Shown: positions 1 through 11,963 of the stretch, in pieces
How positions within the stretch are numbered: the first letter of the stretch is position 1
Layout of the letters: every line of letters begins with the position of its first letter
Assembly (NCBI GenBank): GCA_027924585.1
Contig: BSBM01000764.1
Coordinates: 1,754,001 to 1,818,000, forward strand
Direction of reading: 5' to 3'
Length of the DNA stretch: 64,000 nt
Source of the DNA: Larix kaempferi
Lineage: Eukaryota; Streptophyta; Pinopsida; Pinales; Pinaceae
Made by a program: the position numbers and the translations under genes
Notes under the pieces: model-generated
The model's input: only the letters and a program-made list of their open reading frames with translations
Told to the model about the DNA's origin: nothing
The model's database searches: none

Positions 1-409
1 AGGGTGTATGTTAGTACATAAGTATAACATATAACTATGTAGGATAAATTTATATTCACATTAATACTGTACTAGTGATAGTTAATAATTAATAACATAT
101 TAATGACATTAATATAGTTAAATTAATTGAAGTATTAATGTTGCTTATGTAATTTTCATATTGTCGCAAGTGATCATCATGTCATCATTATACTTTTGGT
201 GGATATTTGATTTGGTGACTAACATAATGAAGTATAGGCACGTTTCCATGGTTTCTAGTTACTTGAAAAGCGATAGAAGAAATAATGATGTTTAATGCAC
301 ACAATTTCAGAAAATTACTAAGTCGGTTGTGACGACAACTAGTATGTATATGACTGCATTTGTTTGGTTGTTTAGGATCTTTATCAAAAAAAAAAATTGC
401 GTAGAAGAG
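1..409. other. AT-rich sequence without a gene
   Basis: I see no supported gene, tRNA or mobile-element terminus in this stretch. It is AT-rich and ends where the first recognisable unit of the adjoining ~320-bp satellite begins. Short open frames on the minus strand are chance frames. Confidence 0.6.
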
Positions 410-3400
410 AAGTGACAATATATGATCAAATATTTGGTTCGTTCATAACCCAAAAATAATGCACGCCATCTCATCGTGTACTTTAACCTGCATATTATAA
501 TAAGTGACATGTGAATGGGGCCAACATTGAATTTTTTTAAATTTGTTCTTGTATGGATTGAAACTTGACTTGGTTAGACTATACACATGCATTGATGGTA
601 TGGGAGGGTTTAGAGACTCAAACATGACTCACACAAACAAATATTCGATAATCAAACAAAATAATTATAGATAATCAAACAACAAACTTATAGAACAAAT
701 GTGAAGGAGATGAAATACATAAATCTAAAAACAAATTTCCATATGAATCGTGATTCCTCTATGAATATATATGATCAAATATGTGGTTGTTCATAACCCA
801 AAAATAAAGTGCACCAGCTGATCATGTACTTGACCTAGCATATTATAATAAGTGACATGTGAATTGGGCCAACATTGATTTTTTTCCAATTTGTGCTTGT
901 ATGGACTAAAATTTGACTTAGTTAAACTATATGCATGCATTGATGCTATGGGAGGGTTCGAAACTCAAACCTGACTCACACAAACAATTCGACAATCAAA
1001 CAAAAAGCATATAGAATAAATGTGAAGGAGATGAAATACATAAATCCGATGAACAACTTCCATATGAATCATGATTCCTCTACGAATATATATGATGAAT
1101 ATTTGGTTGTCACATAACCCAAAGATAAAGAGCACCAACTGATGATGTAATTGACCCCACATATTATGAATAAGTGACATTTGAATGGGGCCAACATAAA
1201 AAAAAATTCAATTCATGCTTGTATGGACTGAAATTTGACTTAGTAAGACTAGATGCATACGTTGATGGTGCGGGATGGTTTCGATACTCAAACAAACAAG
1301 TATTCAATGATCAAACAACAAACTTATAGAATAAATGTGAAGGAGATGAAATACATAAATTCGACAGCAAATTTCTATATTCATCTCAATTCCTCTACAA
1401 ATATATATGATCAAATATTTGGCTATCTCATAACCCAAAAAATAAGGCATGCCAGTTGATCATGTACTTGAACCCGCATATTATAATAAGTCACATACCA
1501 ATGGGGCCGACATTGAATTTTTTTCAATTTGTGCTTGTATGGACTAAAATTTGACTTGGTTAGACTAGACACATGCATTGATGATATGGGACGATTTTGA
1601 GACTCAAACATGAATCATAGAAACAAATATTCAACAATCAAACACCAAACTTATAGAGTAAATGTGAAGGAGATGAAATGCATAAATTTGACAACAAATT
1701 TCCATATGAATCGTGATTCCTCTATGAATATATATGATCAAATATTTGGTTGTTTCATAATCCAAAACTAAGGTGCGCCAATTGATCATGTACTTGACCG
1801 CATATATAATAAGTGACATGTGAGTGGGACCAACATTTAAATTTTTTCAGTTTGTGCTTGTATGGGCTGTAATTTGACTTGGTTAGACTAGACGCATGCA
1901 TTGACGGTATGGGAGGGTTTCGAGACTCAAACTTGACTCACACAAGCAATTCAAAAATAAAATAACAAACTTATAGAATAAATGTGAAGTAGATGGAATA
2001 CATATATCCAACAATAAATTTCCATATTAATCTTGATTCCTCTACGAATGTATATGATCAAATATTTGGTTGTTTCATAACCCAAAAATAAGGTGCTCCA
2101 ACTGATCATGTAATTGACCCTGCATATTATAATAGTTAGACTTATTTGGACTAGATGCATGCATTGACAGTATGGTAGGGTTTCGATACTCAAACATGAC
2201 TCAAGCAAACAAATATTCAATGATCAAATAACAAACTTATAGAATAAATGTGAAGGAGATGAAATACATATATCCGAAAACAAATTTCCATATGAATCTT
2301 GATTCCTTTATGAATATATATGATCAAATATTTGGTTGTCGCATAACCCAAAAATAAGGTGTGTCAGTTGATCATGTACTTGAACCCGCATATTATAATA
2401 AGTGACATGCGAATGGGACCAACATTGAAATTTTTTCAATTTGTGCTTGTATGGACTAAAATTTGACTTGGTTAGACTAGACACATACGTTGACGGTATG
2501 GGAGGGTTTTGAGACTCAAACATGACTCTCACAAACAAATATTTGACAATTAAACACCAAACTTATAGAATAAATGTGAAGGAGATGAAATACATAAATT
2601 CAACAAAAAATTTCGATATGAATCATGATTCCTCTACGAATATATATGATCAAATATTTGGTTGTTTCATAACCCAAAATAAGGTGCTTCAGTTGATCAT
2701 GTACTTGACACCGCATATAATAAGTGATATGTGAGTCGGGCCAACATTGAATTTTTCTAGTTTGTGCTTGTATGGAATGAAATTTGACTTGGTTAGACTA
2801 TACGCATGCATTAATGGTATGGGAGGGTTTTGAGACTCAAACATGACTCACACAAACAATTCGACAATCAAATAACAAACTTATAGAATAAATGTGAAGG
2901 AGATGAAATACATAAATCCAACAATAAATTTCCATATTAATCATGATTCCTCTACGAATATATTTGATCAAATATTTGGTTGTTTCATAACCCAAAAATA
3001 AGGTGCACCAACTAATCATGTACTTGACCCTTCATATTATAATAAGTGACACGTGAATGGGGCCAATTTTGATTTTTTTTCATTTTTTACTAGTATGGAC
3101 TGAGATTTGAATTGATTAAACTAGACGCATGCGTTGATGGTATGAGAGGGTTTCAAGACTCAAACATGAATTCACAAATAAATATTTGACAACCAAACAA
3201 CAAACTTATAGAATAAATGTGAAAGAGATGAAATACATAAATCTAACAACAAATTTCCATATGAATCCCGATTCCTCTAAGAATATATATGATCAAATAT
3301 TTGGTTGTTTCATGACCCAAAAATAAGGTGCTCCAACTAATCATGTAATTGACCCCGCATATAATAGGTGACTTGTGAATAGGGCCAACATTGAAATATT

Positions 3401-3474
3401 TTCAATTTGTGCTTGTATGGACTAAAATTTGACCTGTTTATATTAGACGCGCACATTGACTACGTGGGAGGGTT
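410..3474. repeat. AT-rich tandem satellite, ~320-bp unit (left part)
   Basis: The phrase GATCAAATATTTGGTTG and neighbouring blocks (AGAATAAATGTGAAGGAG; GTATGGGAGGGTTT) recur near 422, 773, 1093, 1408, 1735, 2057, 2320, 2648, 2966 and 3289. Most spacings are 315-350 bp, with one short unit of about 263 bp. Units are diverged by substitutions and small indels, so the array is old or not homogenised. The short open frames recurring in every unit (for example on the minus strand at 2837-3019) are shadows of the repeat and not genes. The array is interrupted by an LTR element and resumes at 9680. Confidence 0.9.
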
Positions 3475-3932
3475 TGTTAGGATATTTAGACACTTAAGAG
3501 TTAGTTAAGATCAACTTGTGTAATATATCCGTTAGGGATAGTGTGTTTCTTTAGTATGCATTAGTATGCATTTGTAAATACTTAATCCGACGATCATGAT
3601 ATGTTCCCAACATAGAGTGATCCGACGGCTCAACTTCTCTTAGATCAAACCTAACCTTGATCCATGGCTTAACACCCGATTGGTCCATGATCTCTATTTA
3701 AAGAGCATGGAGGGTCATTTTTTAGTTGATCGATTATGAAAAGCTCATTTGTAACTTTCTTTCTTTGCATAATAAATTGTCCTGTAGAAGCTATTTGGTC
3801 GGGGCCATGGAGTGTTTCCCTCAAGAGGGTTTAAACCACGTCAAAACATCGGTGTGTTGATCTGTGATCTGTTTATGTGAAGTGGTTTCTCTTGGTGTTC
3901 GGTCCTTTGGTAGTACCCTGTGTACCCGAACA
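3475..3932 (+). repeat. 5' LTR of Copia-1 (458 bp)
   Basis: It starts TGTTAGGATATTTAGACAC and ends GTACCCGAACA, with the usual TG...CA ends. Compared with the 3' LTR it carries a small duplication (AGTATGCATT twice near 3550-3570) and scattered substitutions. A TATA-like TCTATTTAAAG lies near 3692-3702, so this LTR presumably drove transcription. Confidence 0.93.
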
Positions 3933-3944
3933 TGGTATCAGAGC
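3933..3944 (+). promoter_or_regulatory. Primer-binding site, initiator-Met tRNA type
   Basis: TGGTATCAGAGC directly follows the 5' LTR. It is the standard complement of the 3' end of plant initiator-methionine tRNA used to prime minus-strand synthesis in Copia elements. Confidence 0.93.
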
Positions 3945-4266
3945 TTTTATGAAGTGTCGCTTTCGGTTATGATCTAGATCTTGAACTACTGTTGCCGAAA
4001 CTCGAAAGGGTTTCTAGTTCTGGTATTTCTATGCATTTCTGGGCTATGGGAGGTGTTCCATTAACTCCGGAGCATCGTTTCCATTGAGAAATAGTTTTCG
4101 TTTGATCGAAAATGGTTCCCAGTTGCTCCAGAAACGCATATTTCATCAGATCTGAAGGTATAATGTTACAGTGACGCATTTTTTTTTCTGTTTTAAAACA
4201 AAAAAAATCTCATATTTTATCATTTTTTACTGTTAGATTTTTTTTGGTTTCGATTGTTACTTTACC

Positions 4267-4400
4267 GTCTGCGTATGCTCTTTGCCGTGCACCTTGAGCG
4301 ATCTCGACAAATCAGAAACAAAAAGGGAAAGGGTTTTTCTCAACTGCGTATGCTCTTTGCCGTGCACCTTGCACGATCTCGGCAAATCAGAAACAGAGAG
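4267..4400 (+). repeat. ~75-bp direct duplication in the Copia-1 leader
   Basis: The block around CTGCGTATGCTCTTTGCCG, continuing through GATCTCGACAAATCAGAAACA, occurs at about 4269 and again at about 4344 with minor changes. It lies between the PBS and gag in untranslated leader, probably from local replication slippage during reverse transcription. Confidence 0.8.
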
Positions 4401-4570
4401 AAAACGTAGATGTTTCGGGCAAGCTAACAAGATCTAACTCCACATGTGTGAAAAAAAAAATTTGTTTCGATTTGTGGTGTGTTTTGCAGGAAAAAGGGCA
4501 AGCACGCAAACCGAGCCAGAAGAGTAAAAAAAAAAAAAAACCCTTCCTCACTCCCATATTTTACATACCT

Positions 4571-4650
4571 TTTAATCTAGCTCACTTGGTTCAAAGTTGC
4601 TTTATTCCTTAATAGGTCTTGAGTTCAAGTCTTAGGAAGTTACTTTTAAA
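4571..4650 (+). repeat. tRNA-like (SINE-like) sequence with A- and B-box motifs
   Basis: TAGCTCACTTGGTT (4578-4591) resembles an RNA polymerase III A box. GAGTTCAAGTCTTAGG (4621-4636) about 30 bp downstream resembles a B box. This is the head arrangement of a tRNA-derived SINE. It lies inside the Copia-1 leader, followed by short AAGTGACTT-type inverted motifs to about 4835. I see no clear target duplication or A-rich tail, so it may be a SINE fragment or an old tRNA pseudogene picked up by the leader. Confidence 0.35.
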
Positions 4651-5071
4651 AGAAAAAGTGCATGCAATTTCTATTTTCAAGTTATTTTATTGTAAAAGTG
4701 CATCTCACTTAAATAATAAAAAAAATACAAGTGAGTCACTTAAGTTTTTTTTATTGTTGCACTATTTAAAAGTAATATCATTGTAAAAGTGAAATCACTT
4801 ATTTTACAAAAGTGGTTCACTTAAAAGCAACTTTTTTGTAAAGTGATTGTCAAAAGGTTCATCTTGGGAAGAGGGGGGTTCTTTTTTTTTGCTGGACATT
4901 CTCTAGCTGCCACGTCACTATTGGGGACATCTTCAACAGTTTCTTTGTTCAAGCATAACTTCATCATACAGAGTCAGTTTTCAGTGCCGTTTTTTTTGAA
5001 ACCGCTTATTTTTTCGAGCTCTTCACATCTAAACTATTGGTTTCTACTTTTACAGCCTTTAATTTACAAAT

Positions 5072-6034
5072 ATGGCCACCCCTTGTGATATTCTACTTAA
5101 CAGTTTCAACTATTTCTCATGGAAATCTCGTATGGAGGATGTTCTACGAAGTAGGGAACTTTTCAGAATTACCTCGAGGAAATAAAAAGAACCCACTAAT
5201 GATGATAAGAAAATAAAATGAGAAAATAGATGTGATGAAGCTCGTGGATTGATTGGGATGTCAATCTCTAATGATTTGCGATTCCACATATCTGGAATTG
5301 ATGAACCTAATGCTACTTGGGACAAGTTGGAAGCTGTGTTTGGTAAACACAATGAAATTCGAGGTCACCAACTCGAAAATGAGTTGATTTCTTTAAATCC
5401 AAGTGACTTTTCATGCATTCAAGATTATTTATCTAAGTACAAAACTCTTAAACTCTTATGTGCAGAATGTAAGATTGAGAGGGAAGACAGACAATGCATT
5501 TATCATATTCTTTCCAAACTTGGACCTGCATATTATGTTTTTGTATCTGCATTTTACTCCATGAAAGCATCCTTGAATGCAGCTAGCTATCAACAGCCTA
5601 GTATTGAATCCTTTTGTGATTCCTTGATTAGAGAACAAGATAAACTCATTTATCTTGGAATAATCAATAATGCAGATACATCTAGGAAAGCCTTATTGTC
5701 CCAACAGAAAGAAAAGTCCAAGCCTCCCAAGAAACAAAATTTTTGCAATAATAAGTCAAACAAGGGTCCAAAACCCTCTCAGTTAGCTCCTTCTTTAAAA
5801 AATGACAAAGGATCCAAGCCAAAAAGCAAGAAGACTGAGCGTCATTGCAACTATTGCGGAAAAGATAATCATGATGAATCTAAGTGTTTCAAGAAGATGG
5901 CAGCCTTGGAAGCAGCAATGAATAAGCACCACATCATCCTAGATTCGTCTTTAGAATCTGTCTCTCATGGACATGCACTTTGTGCTTCTGGTTATTCTTA
6001 TAATGCATCTTCTTCTTCTACTTCAAATGAATAG
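5072..6034 (+). pseudogene. Copia-1 gag (broken)
   Basis: The likely start is the ATG at 5072 (MATPCDILLNSFNYFSWKSR), the usual Copia Gag opening with a tryptophan-containing substrate-binding-like segment. Two in-frame stops follow, TAA at 5183 and TGA at 5219. The frame then stays open to TAG at 6032. Near 5845-5890 there is an intact CX2CX4HX4C zinc knuckle (CNYCGKDNHDESKC), the nucleic-acid-binding motif of the capsid protein. The preceding region is rich in Lys and Pro. Gag would form the virus-like particle that packages element RNA. The TAG at 6032 separates gag from protease in the same frame and is more likely decay than programmed readthrough, because other stops surround it. Confidence 0.85.
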
Positions 6035-7572
6035 CTCATTGATTCTGGAGCATCTTATCATATGGCTAAGGATCAAGCCATCTTTTCTACTATGCATGAA
6101 TGTAACACCAAACAAATATTTGTTGGTGATGATAGATCTCTAAGTGTTGTAGGAGTTGGAACAGTTCCAGTAGATAATGGTCATTTTAGTGATGTACTAT
6201 GTGTTCCAAGAATTTCCTGCAATTTGTTATCAGTCTATCAAATCACTCATTCTGGTGAAGGTAAAACTGTGACCTTTACACCTCACCAAGTTGTAATCAA
6301 GGATTTTAAAGATCCTCAACAGGTCCTAGCTATTGGAATTGTTGATGATATTACCAGGTTGTACAAGTTTAACAACTTTGGGTCATCACCTTTCCCTTCA
6401 GTTTTTGTTGCTCCTAATGATAACTTGAGCAAACTTTGGCATGAGTGATTTGGTCACTTAAATTATCGCTCATTGCAACAACTATGTAAAGAAAATATGG
6501 TGACCGGTCTTCCAATGGTATCTTGTAGGGATGGTGTTTGCTCCGGTTGTGTACTCGGAAAACATCATCGGGACAGTTTTGACAAATGTGCCTCTTGGCA
6601 CGCCTCGGTTCCCTTGGAGCTTGTGCATAGTGACTTGTGTGGTCCTCTTCCATCTGCTTCCTTTTCTGGTTTCAAATATTTCTTAACCTCATTGATGATT
6701 ACACCAGACGCACTTGGGTTTATTTCCTAAAACTTAAGAGCAAAGTATTTAACATGTTCTTGGCCTACAAGGACCTTGTTGAAAAACAATTTGGTCATCA
6801 AATTATTAAGTTAAGATTTGACAATGGAGGAGAATATGTTAACAAAAGGTTCACTACTTTTTGCACTGAACAAGGCATCCAACAACAGCACACTGTTCCA
6901 TATACACCACAACAAAATGGTGTAGCTGAGTGGAAGAACCGCACTTTAAAAGAAATGGCTAATTGTATAATCCAATCTAAGGGACTAAGTCTTCAATTTT
7001 GGGCTGAAGCCATTAATTGTGCAAATTACATAGTAAATCGCAACCCCACTAAAGCATTACAAGGTATAACACCGGAAGAAGCATGGAGTAAAACTAAACC
7101 TGATGTAAGTCACTTCCATGTGTTTGGTAGTGAAGCATGGGCTCACATTCCAGATGAAAAACGGAAAGCATTGCAGCCTAAAAGTGAAAAGCGCATATTT
7201 GTTGGATATTCTGAAGATGTAAAAGGTTATAGACTTGTTCAACCACATTCTCATGATATAATCATTAGAAGAGATGTTAAATTTGATGAAAATCTCTTGG
7301 CCTGCGAGCCTAACTTGGTGATTATGCCATCTTTGGCCTGCGAGCCTGATTCAGTGTTTGTGCCTTTTTCTTCTTCTTCCAACTTCCTTGACAGGTTTCC
7401 AACTCCAGTTTCTGATGATGACAGTGAGGATGAAAATCCACCTCCGCCTACTCATGTTCCTCCAGTTGCACCAGCACAAGTGCTTCCTAGATGGGTCCAT
7501 TCAACATGTGAAGTAGCTGGTGATCTTTCCAGTGATCCTAGAGATCAACGTCGAACACATTCTCAATTGTAG
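6035..7572 (+). pseudogene. Copia-1 protease and integrase (broken)
   Basis: Protease begins directly after the gag stop with the catalytic motif LIDSGASYHM (about 6035-6064). The GAG-pre-integrase segment follows; its LWHE-x-FGHLNY motif has a TGA at 6446 where Arg is expected (CGA to TGA). The HHCC zinc region ends CSGCVLGKHH. The integrase core shows HSDLCGP (first Asp), LRFDNGGEY (second Asp) and NGVAEWKNRT (Glu; Trp where Arg is usual, CGG to TGG). A frameshift near 6690, between FSGFKYFL and DDYTRRTW, moves the frame from phase 2 to phase 1. The frame ends at TAG 7570-7572, before the RT. Integrase would insert the cDNA, but this copy cannot make it. Confidence 0.87.
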
Positions 7573-9108
7573 CGAGCCTCTTCTCTTTTGGCTCAAGTTT
7601 CCGAGAATCATGATCTAGAAACTTTTGCAGAAGCTTCAGGGAATCCAGATTGGGATGCAGCCATGGATGAAGAATATTGTTCCTTAATGGTGAACGATAC
7701 TTGGGATCTTGTACCTCTTCCAAAAGGAAAAAAACTTGTCAGATGTAAATGGGTCTACAGAACTAAGTATGCATCAGATGGAAGTGTTGAAAGACTTAAG
7801 GCAAGGTTAGTTGCCAAAGGTTTTTCCCAAGTTGAAGGGATTGACTACAATGAAACCTTTGCTCCCATCGCAAAAATGAACTCCATCCACCTTGTTCTTT
7901 CCCTTGCAGCCTTACACAACTGGGAAGTCCATCAAATGGATGTCAAGTCTTCCTTCTTACATGGTGATTTACAAGAGGAAATTTACATGGAACAACCTCC
8001 TGGCTATGTTCAGAATAACTCTAGCCTTGTCTGCCACCTTAAGAAATCCTTTTATGGCCTTAAGCAAGCTCCTAGAGCTTGGTATGCCAAAATGGATAAC
8101 TTTCTCCTTGACACTGGTTTTTCTAGATGCCATTCTGACCCCAATGTCTATACCAAGAAAGTAGGAAACCATCTCATCATACTTGTTCTATATGTTGATG
8201 ACCTTATTCTTACTGGTAGTGACCCTAAGCTTATAACCCTTGTGAAATCTAGTCTTAAACACAATTTTGAAATGTCAGACTTAGGACATTTGCATTATTT
8301 TCTTGGTCTCCAAGTCCTGCAAACCAAAGAATGAATCTTTCTTTCTCAGTCTAAGTATGCTTGTGACCTTCTTCGTCGCTTTCACATGGAAGATTGTACA
8401 CCAGCCTCTTCTCCCTTCCAGTCTAGAGTCAAACTTTCTGCCACTTGTATTTCTCTTGAAGTCGATGCCACCTTGTATCGTCAACTTGTTGGCAGTTTCT
8501 TATACTTGACTCATTCCCGTCCTGACCTTTCCTTTGTCATTGGTCATGTTGCCCGTTATATGCAGACACCTCATGAAAGTCATTGGAAAGCAGCTAAGAG
8601 AATACTTCGATATATTTGAGGTACAGTTCAGTTTGGGATTCATTACAGTACAGGGGGGAAACCTTTGTTGGTTGGTTTCACTGATTCATATTGGGCTGGC
8701 GATCCTGATGATCGGAACTCTACTGCAGGTTATGTTTTCAGTCTAGGATCTGCACCTATTACTTGGGCTTGTAAGAAACAACAAGCTCTTACTCTTTCTT
8801 CAGCAGAGGCAGAATATCGAGTAGTAGTTAATGCCAGTCACGAAGCTTTATGGCTTCGACAGATCCTTTCAACGTTTGGATTCGAGCAGCAACAACCTAC
8901 TCCACTTTGGTGCAACAATCAAAGTGCCATCAAGCTTGCCAAAGATCCAGTTCTACATCAACGCAGCAAACACATTAAGCTACATATGCACTTCATCAGA
9001 AATCTTGTTCATGATCATGTTCTTGAAGTGCTCTTTTGCCCTACAGATGATCAAGTTGTAGACATCTTCACCCAGTCTCTTACAGAAGCGAAGTTTTCTA
9101 AACTTTGA
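7573..9108 (+). pseudogene. Copia-1 reverse transcriptase and RNase H (broken)
   Basis: The frame continues in the same phase after the TAG at 7570. The RVT_2-type reverse transcriptase shows the motifs KLVRCKWVYRTK, VHQMDVKSSFLHGDL and the catalytic LVLYVDDLILTGS near 8190-8220. Stops are TGA 8332 (in QTKE-stop-IFLSQSKY) and TGA 8617 (LRYI-stop-GT, Arg expected). RNase H follows with GFTDSYWAGD and LSSAEAEY. The usual WCDNQSAI motif reads WCNNQSAI, which loses a catalytic Asp. The protein ends TDDQVVDIFTQSLTEAKF, the standard Copia C-terminal motif, at the stop 9106-9108. Both the stops and the active-site change indicate a dead copy. Confidence 0.9.
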
Positions 9109-9220
9109 TCTATGTTAGGAGTTCAGGAACTTGTCATTAAGGGGGGATAGGCTCTAATGCTTCCTTCCTTCTCCTAATAGTGTCACTTTTGTAAATCCTT
9201 CAATCCTATCCCAAGTTGTT

Positions 9221-9232
9221 CTTAAGGGGGGA
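9221..9232 (+). promoter_or_regulatory. Polypurine tract of Copia-1
   Basis: CTTAAGGGGGGA abuts the 3' LTR and would prime plus-strand synthesis. An almost identical tract (ATTAAGGGGGGATAGG) lies about 85 bp upstream near 9137-9151, giving a duplicated tract. Confidence 0.85.
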
Positions 9233-9679
9233 TGTTAGGATATTTAGACACTTAGGAGTTAGTTAAGATCAACTTGTGTAATATATCCGTTAGGGATAGT
9301 GTGTTTCTTTAGTATGCATTTGTAAATACTTAATCTGATTGTCACGATATGTTTCCAACATAGAGTGATCCGACGGCTTAACTTCTATTAGATCAAACCT
9401 AACCTTGATCTGTGGCTTAACACCCGATTGGTCCATGATCTCTATTTAAAGAGCATAGAGGGTCATTGTTTAGTTGAGCGATTATGAGAAGCTCATTTGT
9501 AACTTTCTTTCTTTGCATAATAAATTGTCCTGTAGAAGCTATTTGGCCGGGGCCATGGAGTGTTTCCCTCAATAGGGTTTAAACCACGTCAAAACATCGG
9601 TGTGTTGATCTGTGATATGTTTATGTGAAGTGGTTCTCTTGGTGTTCGGTCCTTTGGTAGTACCCTGTGTACCCGAACA
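9233..9679 (+). repeat. 3' LTR of Copia-1 (447 bp)
   Basis: It starts TGTTAGGATATTTAGACAC and ends TACCCGAACA. It matches the 5' LTR except for about 18 substitutions and two indels counted by eye. Confidence 0.93.
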
Positions 9680-10625
9680 GGGTTTTGAGACTCAAACATG
9701 ACTAACTCAAACAATTCGACAATCAAATAAAAAAACTTATAGAATAAATGTGAAGGAGATGAAATACATAAATCCAACAATAAATTTCCATATTAATCCT
9801 TATTCCTCTACAAATTTATATGATCAAAGATTTGGTTGTTTCATAACCCAAAAATAAGGTGCATCAGCTGATCATGTACTTGAACCTGCATATTATAATA
9901 AGTGACATGTGAATGGGGCCAATGTTGAATTTTTTTCAATTTGTGCTACTATGGAATGAAATTTGATTTGGTTAGACTAGATGCATGTGTTGACGGTATG
10001 GGAGGGTTTAGAGGCTCAAACATGAATCTCACAAACAAATATTTGACAATAAAAAAGAAAACTTATAGAATAAATGTGAAAAAGAAGAAATACATAAATC
10101 CGACAACAAATTTACATATGAATCATGATTCCTCTACGAGTATATATGATCAAATATTTGGTTGTTTCATAACCCAAAAATAAGCCGCTCCAGATAATCA
10201 TGTACTTGACCCCACATATAATAGGTGACTTGTGAATGGGGCCAATGCTGAAATATTTTCAATTTGTGCCTATATGGACTAAAATTTCACTTGTTTAGAA
10301 TAGACGCATGCATTGATGGTATGGGAGGATTTCAAGAATCAAACATGACTCACACAAACAAATATTCGACAATCAAACAACAAAATTATAGAATAAATCT
10401 GAAGGAGATGAAATACATAAATCCAACAACAAATTTCCATATGAATCCTGATTCCTCTACAAATATATATGATCAAATATTTGGTTGTTTCATAACCCAA
10501 AAATAAGGCATGCCATCTAATCATGTAATTGACCCTTCATATAATAAGTGACATGCGAATGGGGCCAACGTTGAAATTTTTTCATTTTTTGCTTGTATGG
10601 ACCGAATTGTGAGTTGTTTAGATTA
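9680..10625. repeat. AT-rich tandem satellite, ~320-bp unit (right part)
   Basis: This is the continuation of the array interrupted by Copia-1. GATCAAA-ATTTGGTTGTTTCATAACCC recurs near 9820, 10149 and 10469. The array fades into unrelated sequence after about 10625 (TATGGACCGAATTGTGAG). Confidence 0.88.
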
Positions 10626-11861
10626 AGACTCATGTGTCACATGACCATATATGATATTTTCTTTTTAAATTTTTCCATCCTATTTTTGGAAAACTCTTTA
10701 AATGCTAGGTTGATGGGATTAAAAAAATGTTCTTTAGGGTACATATTGCAATGGACCATGCAAGAATCCCTAGGCCACTACATAGGCCCTATAGGTGGAT
10801 TCTTTGTCATGTGACCATATATTATATTTTCTATTTAAATTTTCCCATCCTATTTATGGAAAACTATAGTATTTAACTATGCTATGAGACTAGTGTACAA
10901 AATTGGGTGTTCTCAACTTTGGTTTGGTTTTGGTGGAACTTTCCTATACTTTCAACCACACCAACCCAAGTCCATTTCATTTCTTCTTTTACCAAGAAAC
11001 ATTGCCACTCAAACCATTATAGCATTGCTTAATCCATGTAACATTACTCATATAAATCCCCATTCCACATGGTCATTATATAGGTTATCAAAGTTAATTT
11101 TGATGAAGTTAGTTTGTCCAATAGTGACGTATCAATCCATTATTTTCCACATATATGACATTATCAATAATATATCGTTTGTCTATAAAGGTTATTTACT
11201 CAAATCAAATTATTAATTTAGGTAAGATTTGGTATATGCATAAATACAAAGGCTTCAGCATAATTTGTAAGCCTTATCTATCAACATAGTGAAGTTCCAA
11301 ATAATGACTAACTTATGCTTCCCAACTTTAGAAATAGATTTAATATATTATACTATGATTGATACTTACTACTTAGTCCTAGGTGTGATGCAACAAAAAT
11401 CTTATTTTTCCTTATAAAATTTATATCAATGTCATTAAATTTAAGAGTATCCATCAATTACTCTAAAGATCTAGTCACACACACCTATGCTCCTTTGTGT
11501 CCCTATGGAACCATGTCAAGGCATGTTGCATAGCCACCTCCCATTCTACAATAATTCATTGCAATTATATAAACATTATTAGAGGATGCAAAACTTATTT
11601 TTCATCAACTTCTCACTAGTGACATGCTCAATATTTGTCTTGATAGTAGACATCATTTACCCACATCATTAATTTCTAGGGATCCAACAAAATAATTAGT
11701 ATGTATCTCTCATATATTCGACCAATGTAGGAAAGAATGAAGTTGGACTCCTTTGGCTCAATGAAATTATAATTCCACTCTAATAAGGTGACCACATTTG
11801 TTTTCTTGAGCCAAGCTCTTTTCATCTAAAGGAGTAGGTTGAATGGGTCAATAAGAAATAG

Positions 11862-11963
11862 AGTTAAATTCTTCACCCTTGCATAAAAACAATATAGTTA
11901 AATTCTTCACCCTTGCATAAAAACAATATAGTTAAATTCTTCACCCTTGCATAAAAACAACAT
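11862..11963. repeat. 34-bp direct repeat, three copies
   Basis: AGTTAAATTCTTCACCCTTG followed by CATAAAAACAATAT starts at 11862, 11896 and 11930. The copies are essentially identical until the end of the third, which suggests recent slippage. Confidence 0.9.

Larger units (their letters stand above)
3470..9684 (+). mobile_element. Copia-1: full-length, decayed Ty1/Copia LTR retrotransposon inserted in the satellite
   Basis: The element runs 3475-9679 (6,205 bp) and is flanked by the 5-bp target duplication gggtt (3470-3474 and 9680-9684). The duplicated bases match the uninterrupted satellite (GGGAGGGTTTTGAGACTC), so the empty site can be read directly. Order on the + strand is 5' LTR, initiator-Met PBS, long leader, gag, protease, integrase, reverse transcriptase, RNase H, polypurine tract and 3' LTR. 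The protease-integrase-RT-RNase H order defines Copia. At least seven stops and one frameshift interrupt the polyprotein, so this copy is not autonomous. By eye about 18 substitutions and two indels separate the LTRs (about 4 percent), which implies an older insertion than Copia-2. Confidence 0.95.

Noticed and set aside
188-3019. Repeated 60-90-codon frames on the minus strand
   Set aside because: They recur once per satellite unit with the same phase and no conserved protein family. They are repeat shadows.
6032-6034. Programmed stop-codon readthrough between gag and protease in Copia-1
   Set aside because: The stop is in frame, but other stops and a frameshift surround it, so decay is the simpler reading.
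410-10625. CRISPR-like array
   Set aside because: Units are long (~320 bp), diverged and contiguous with no unique spacers. This is an ordinary satellite in a eukaryotic genome.
10884-11216. 110-codon frame as a host gene
   Set aside because: No recognisable domain, no support from neighbouring exons, and AT-rich composition like the surrounding non-genic DNA.
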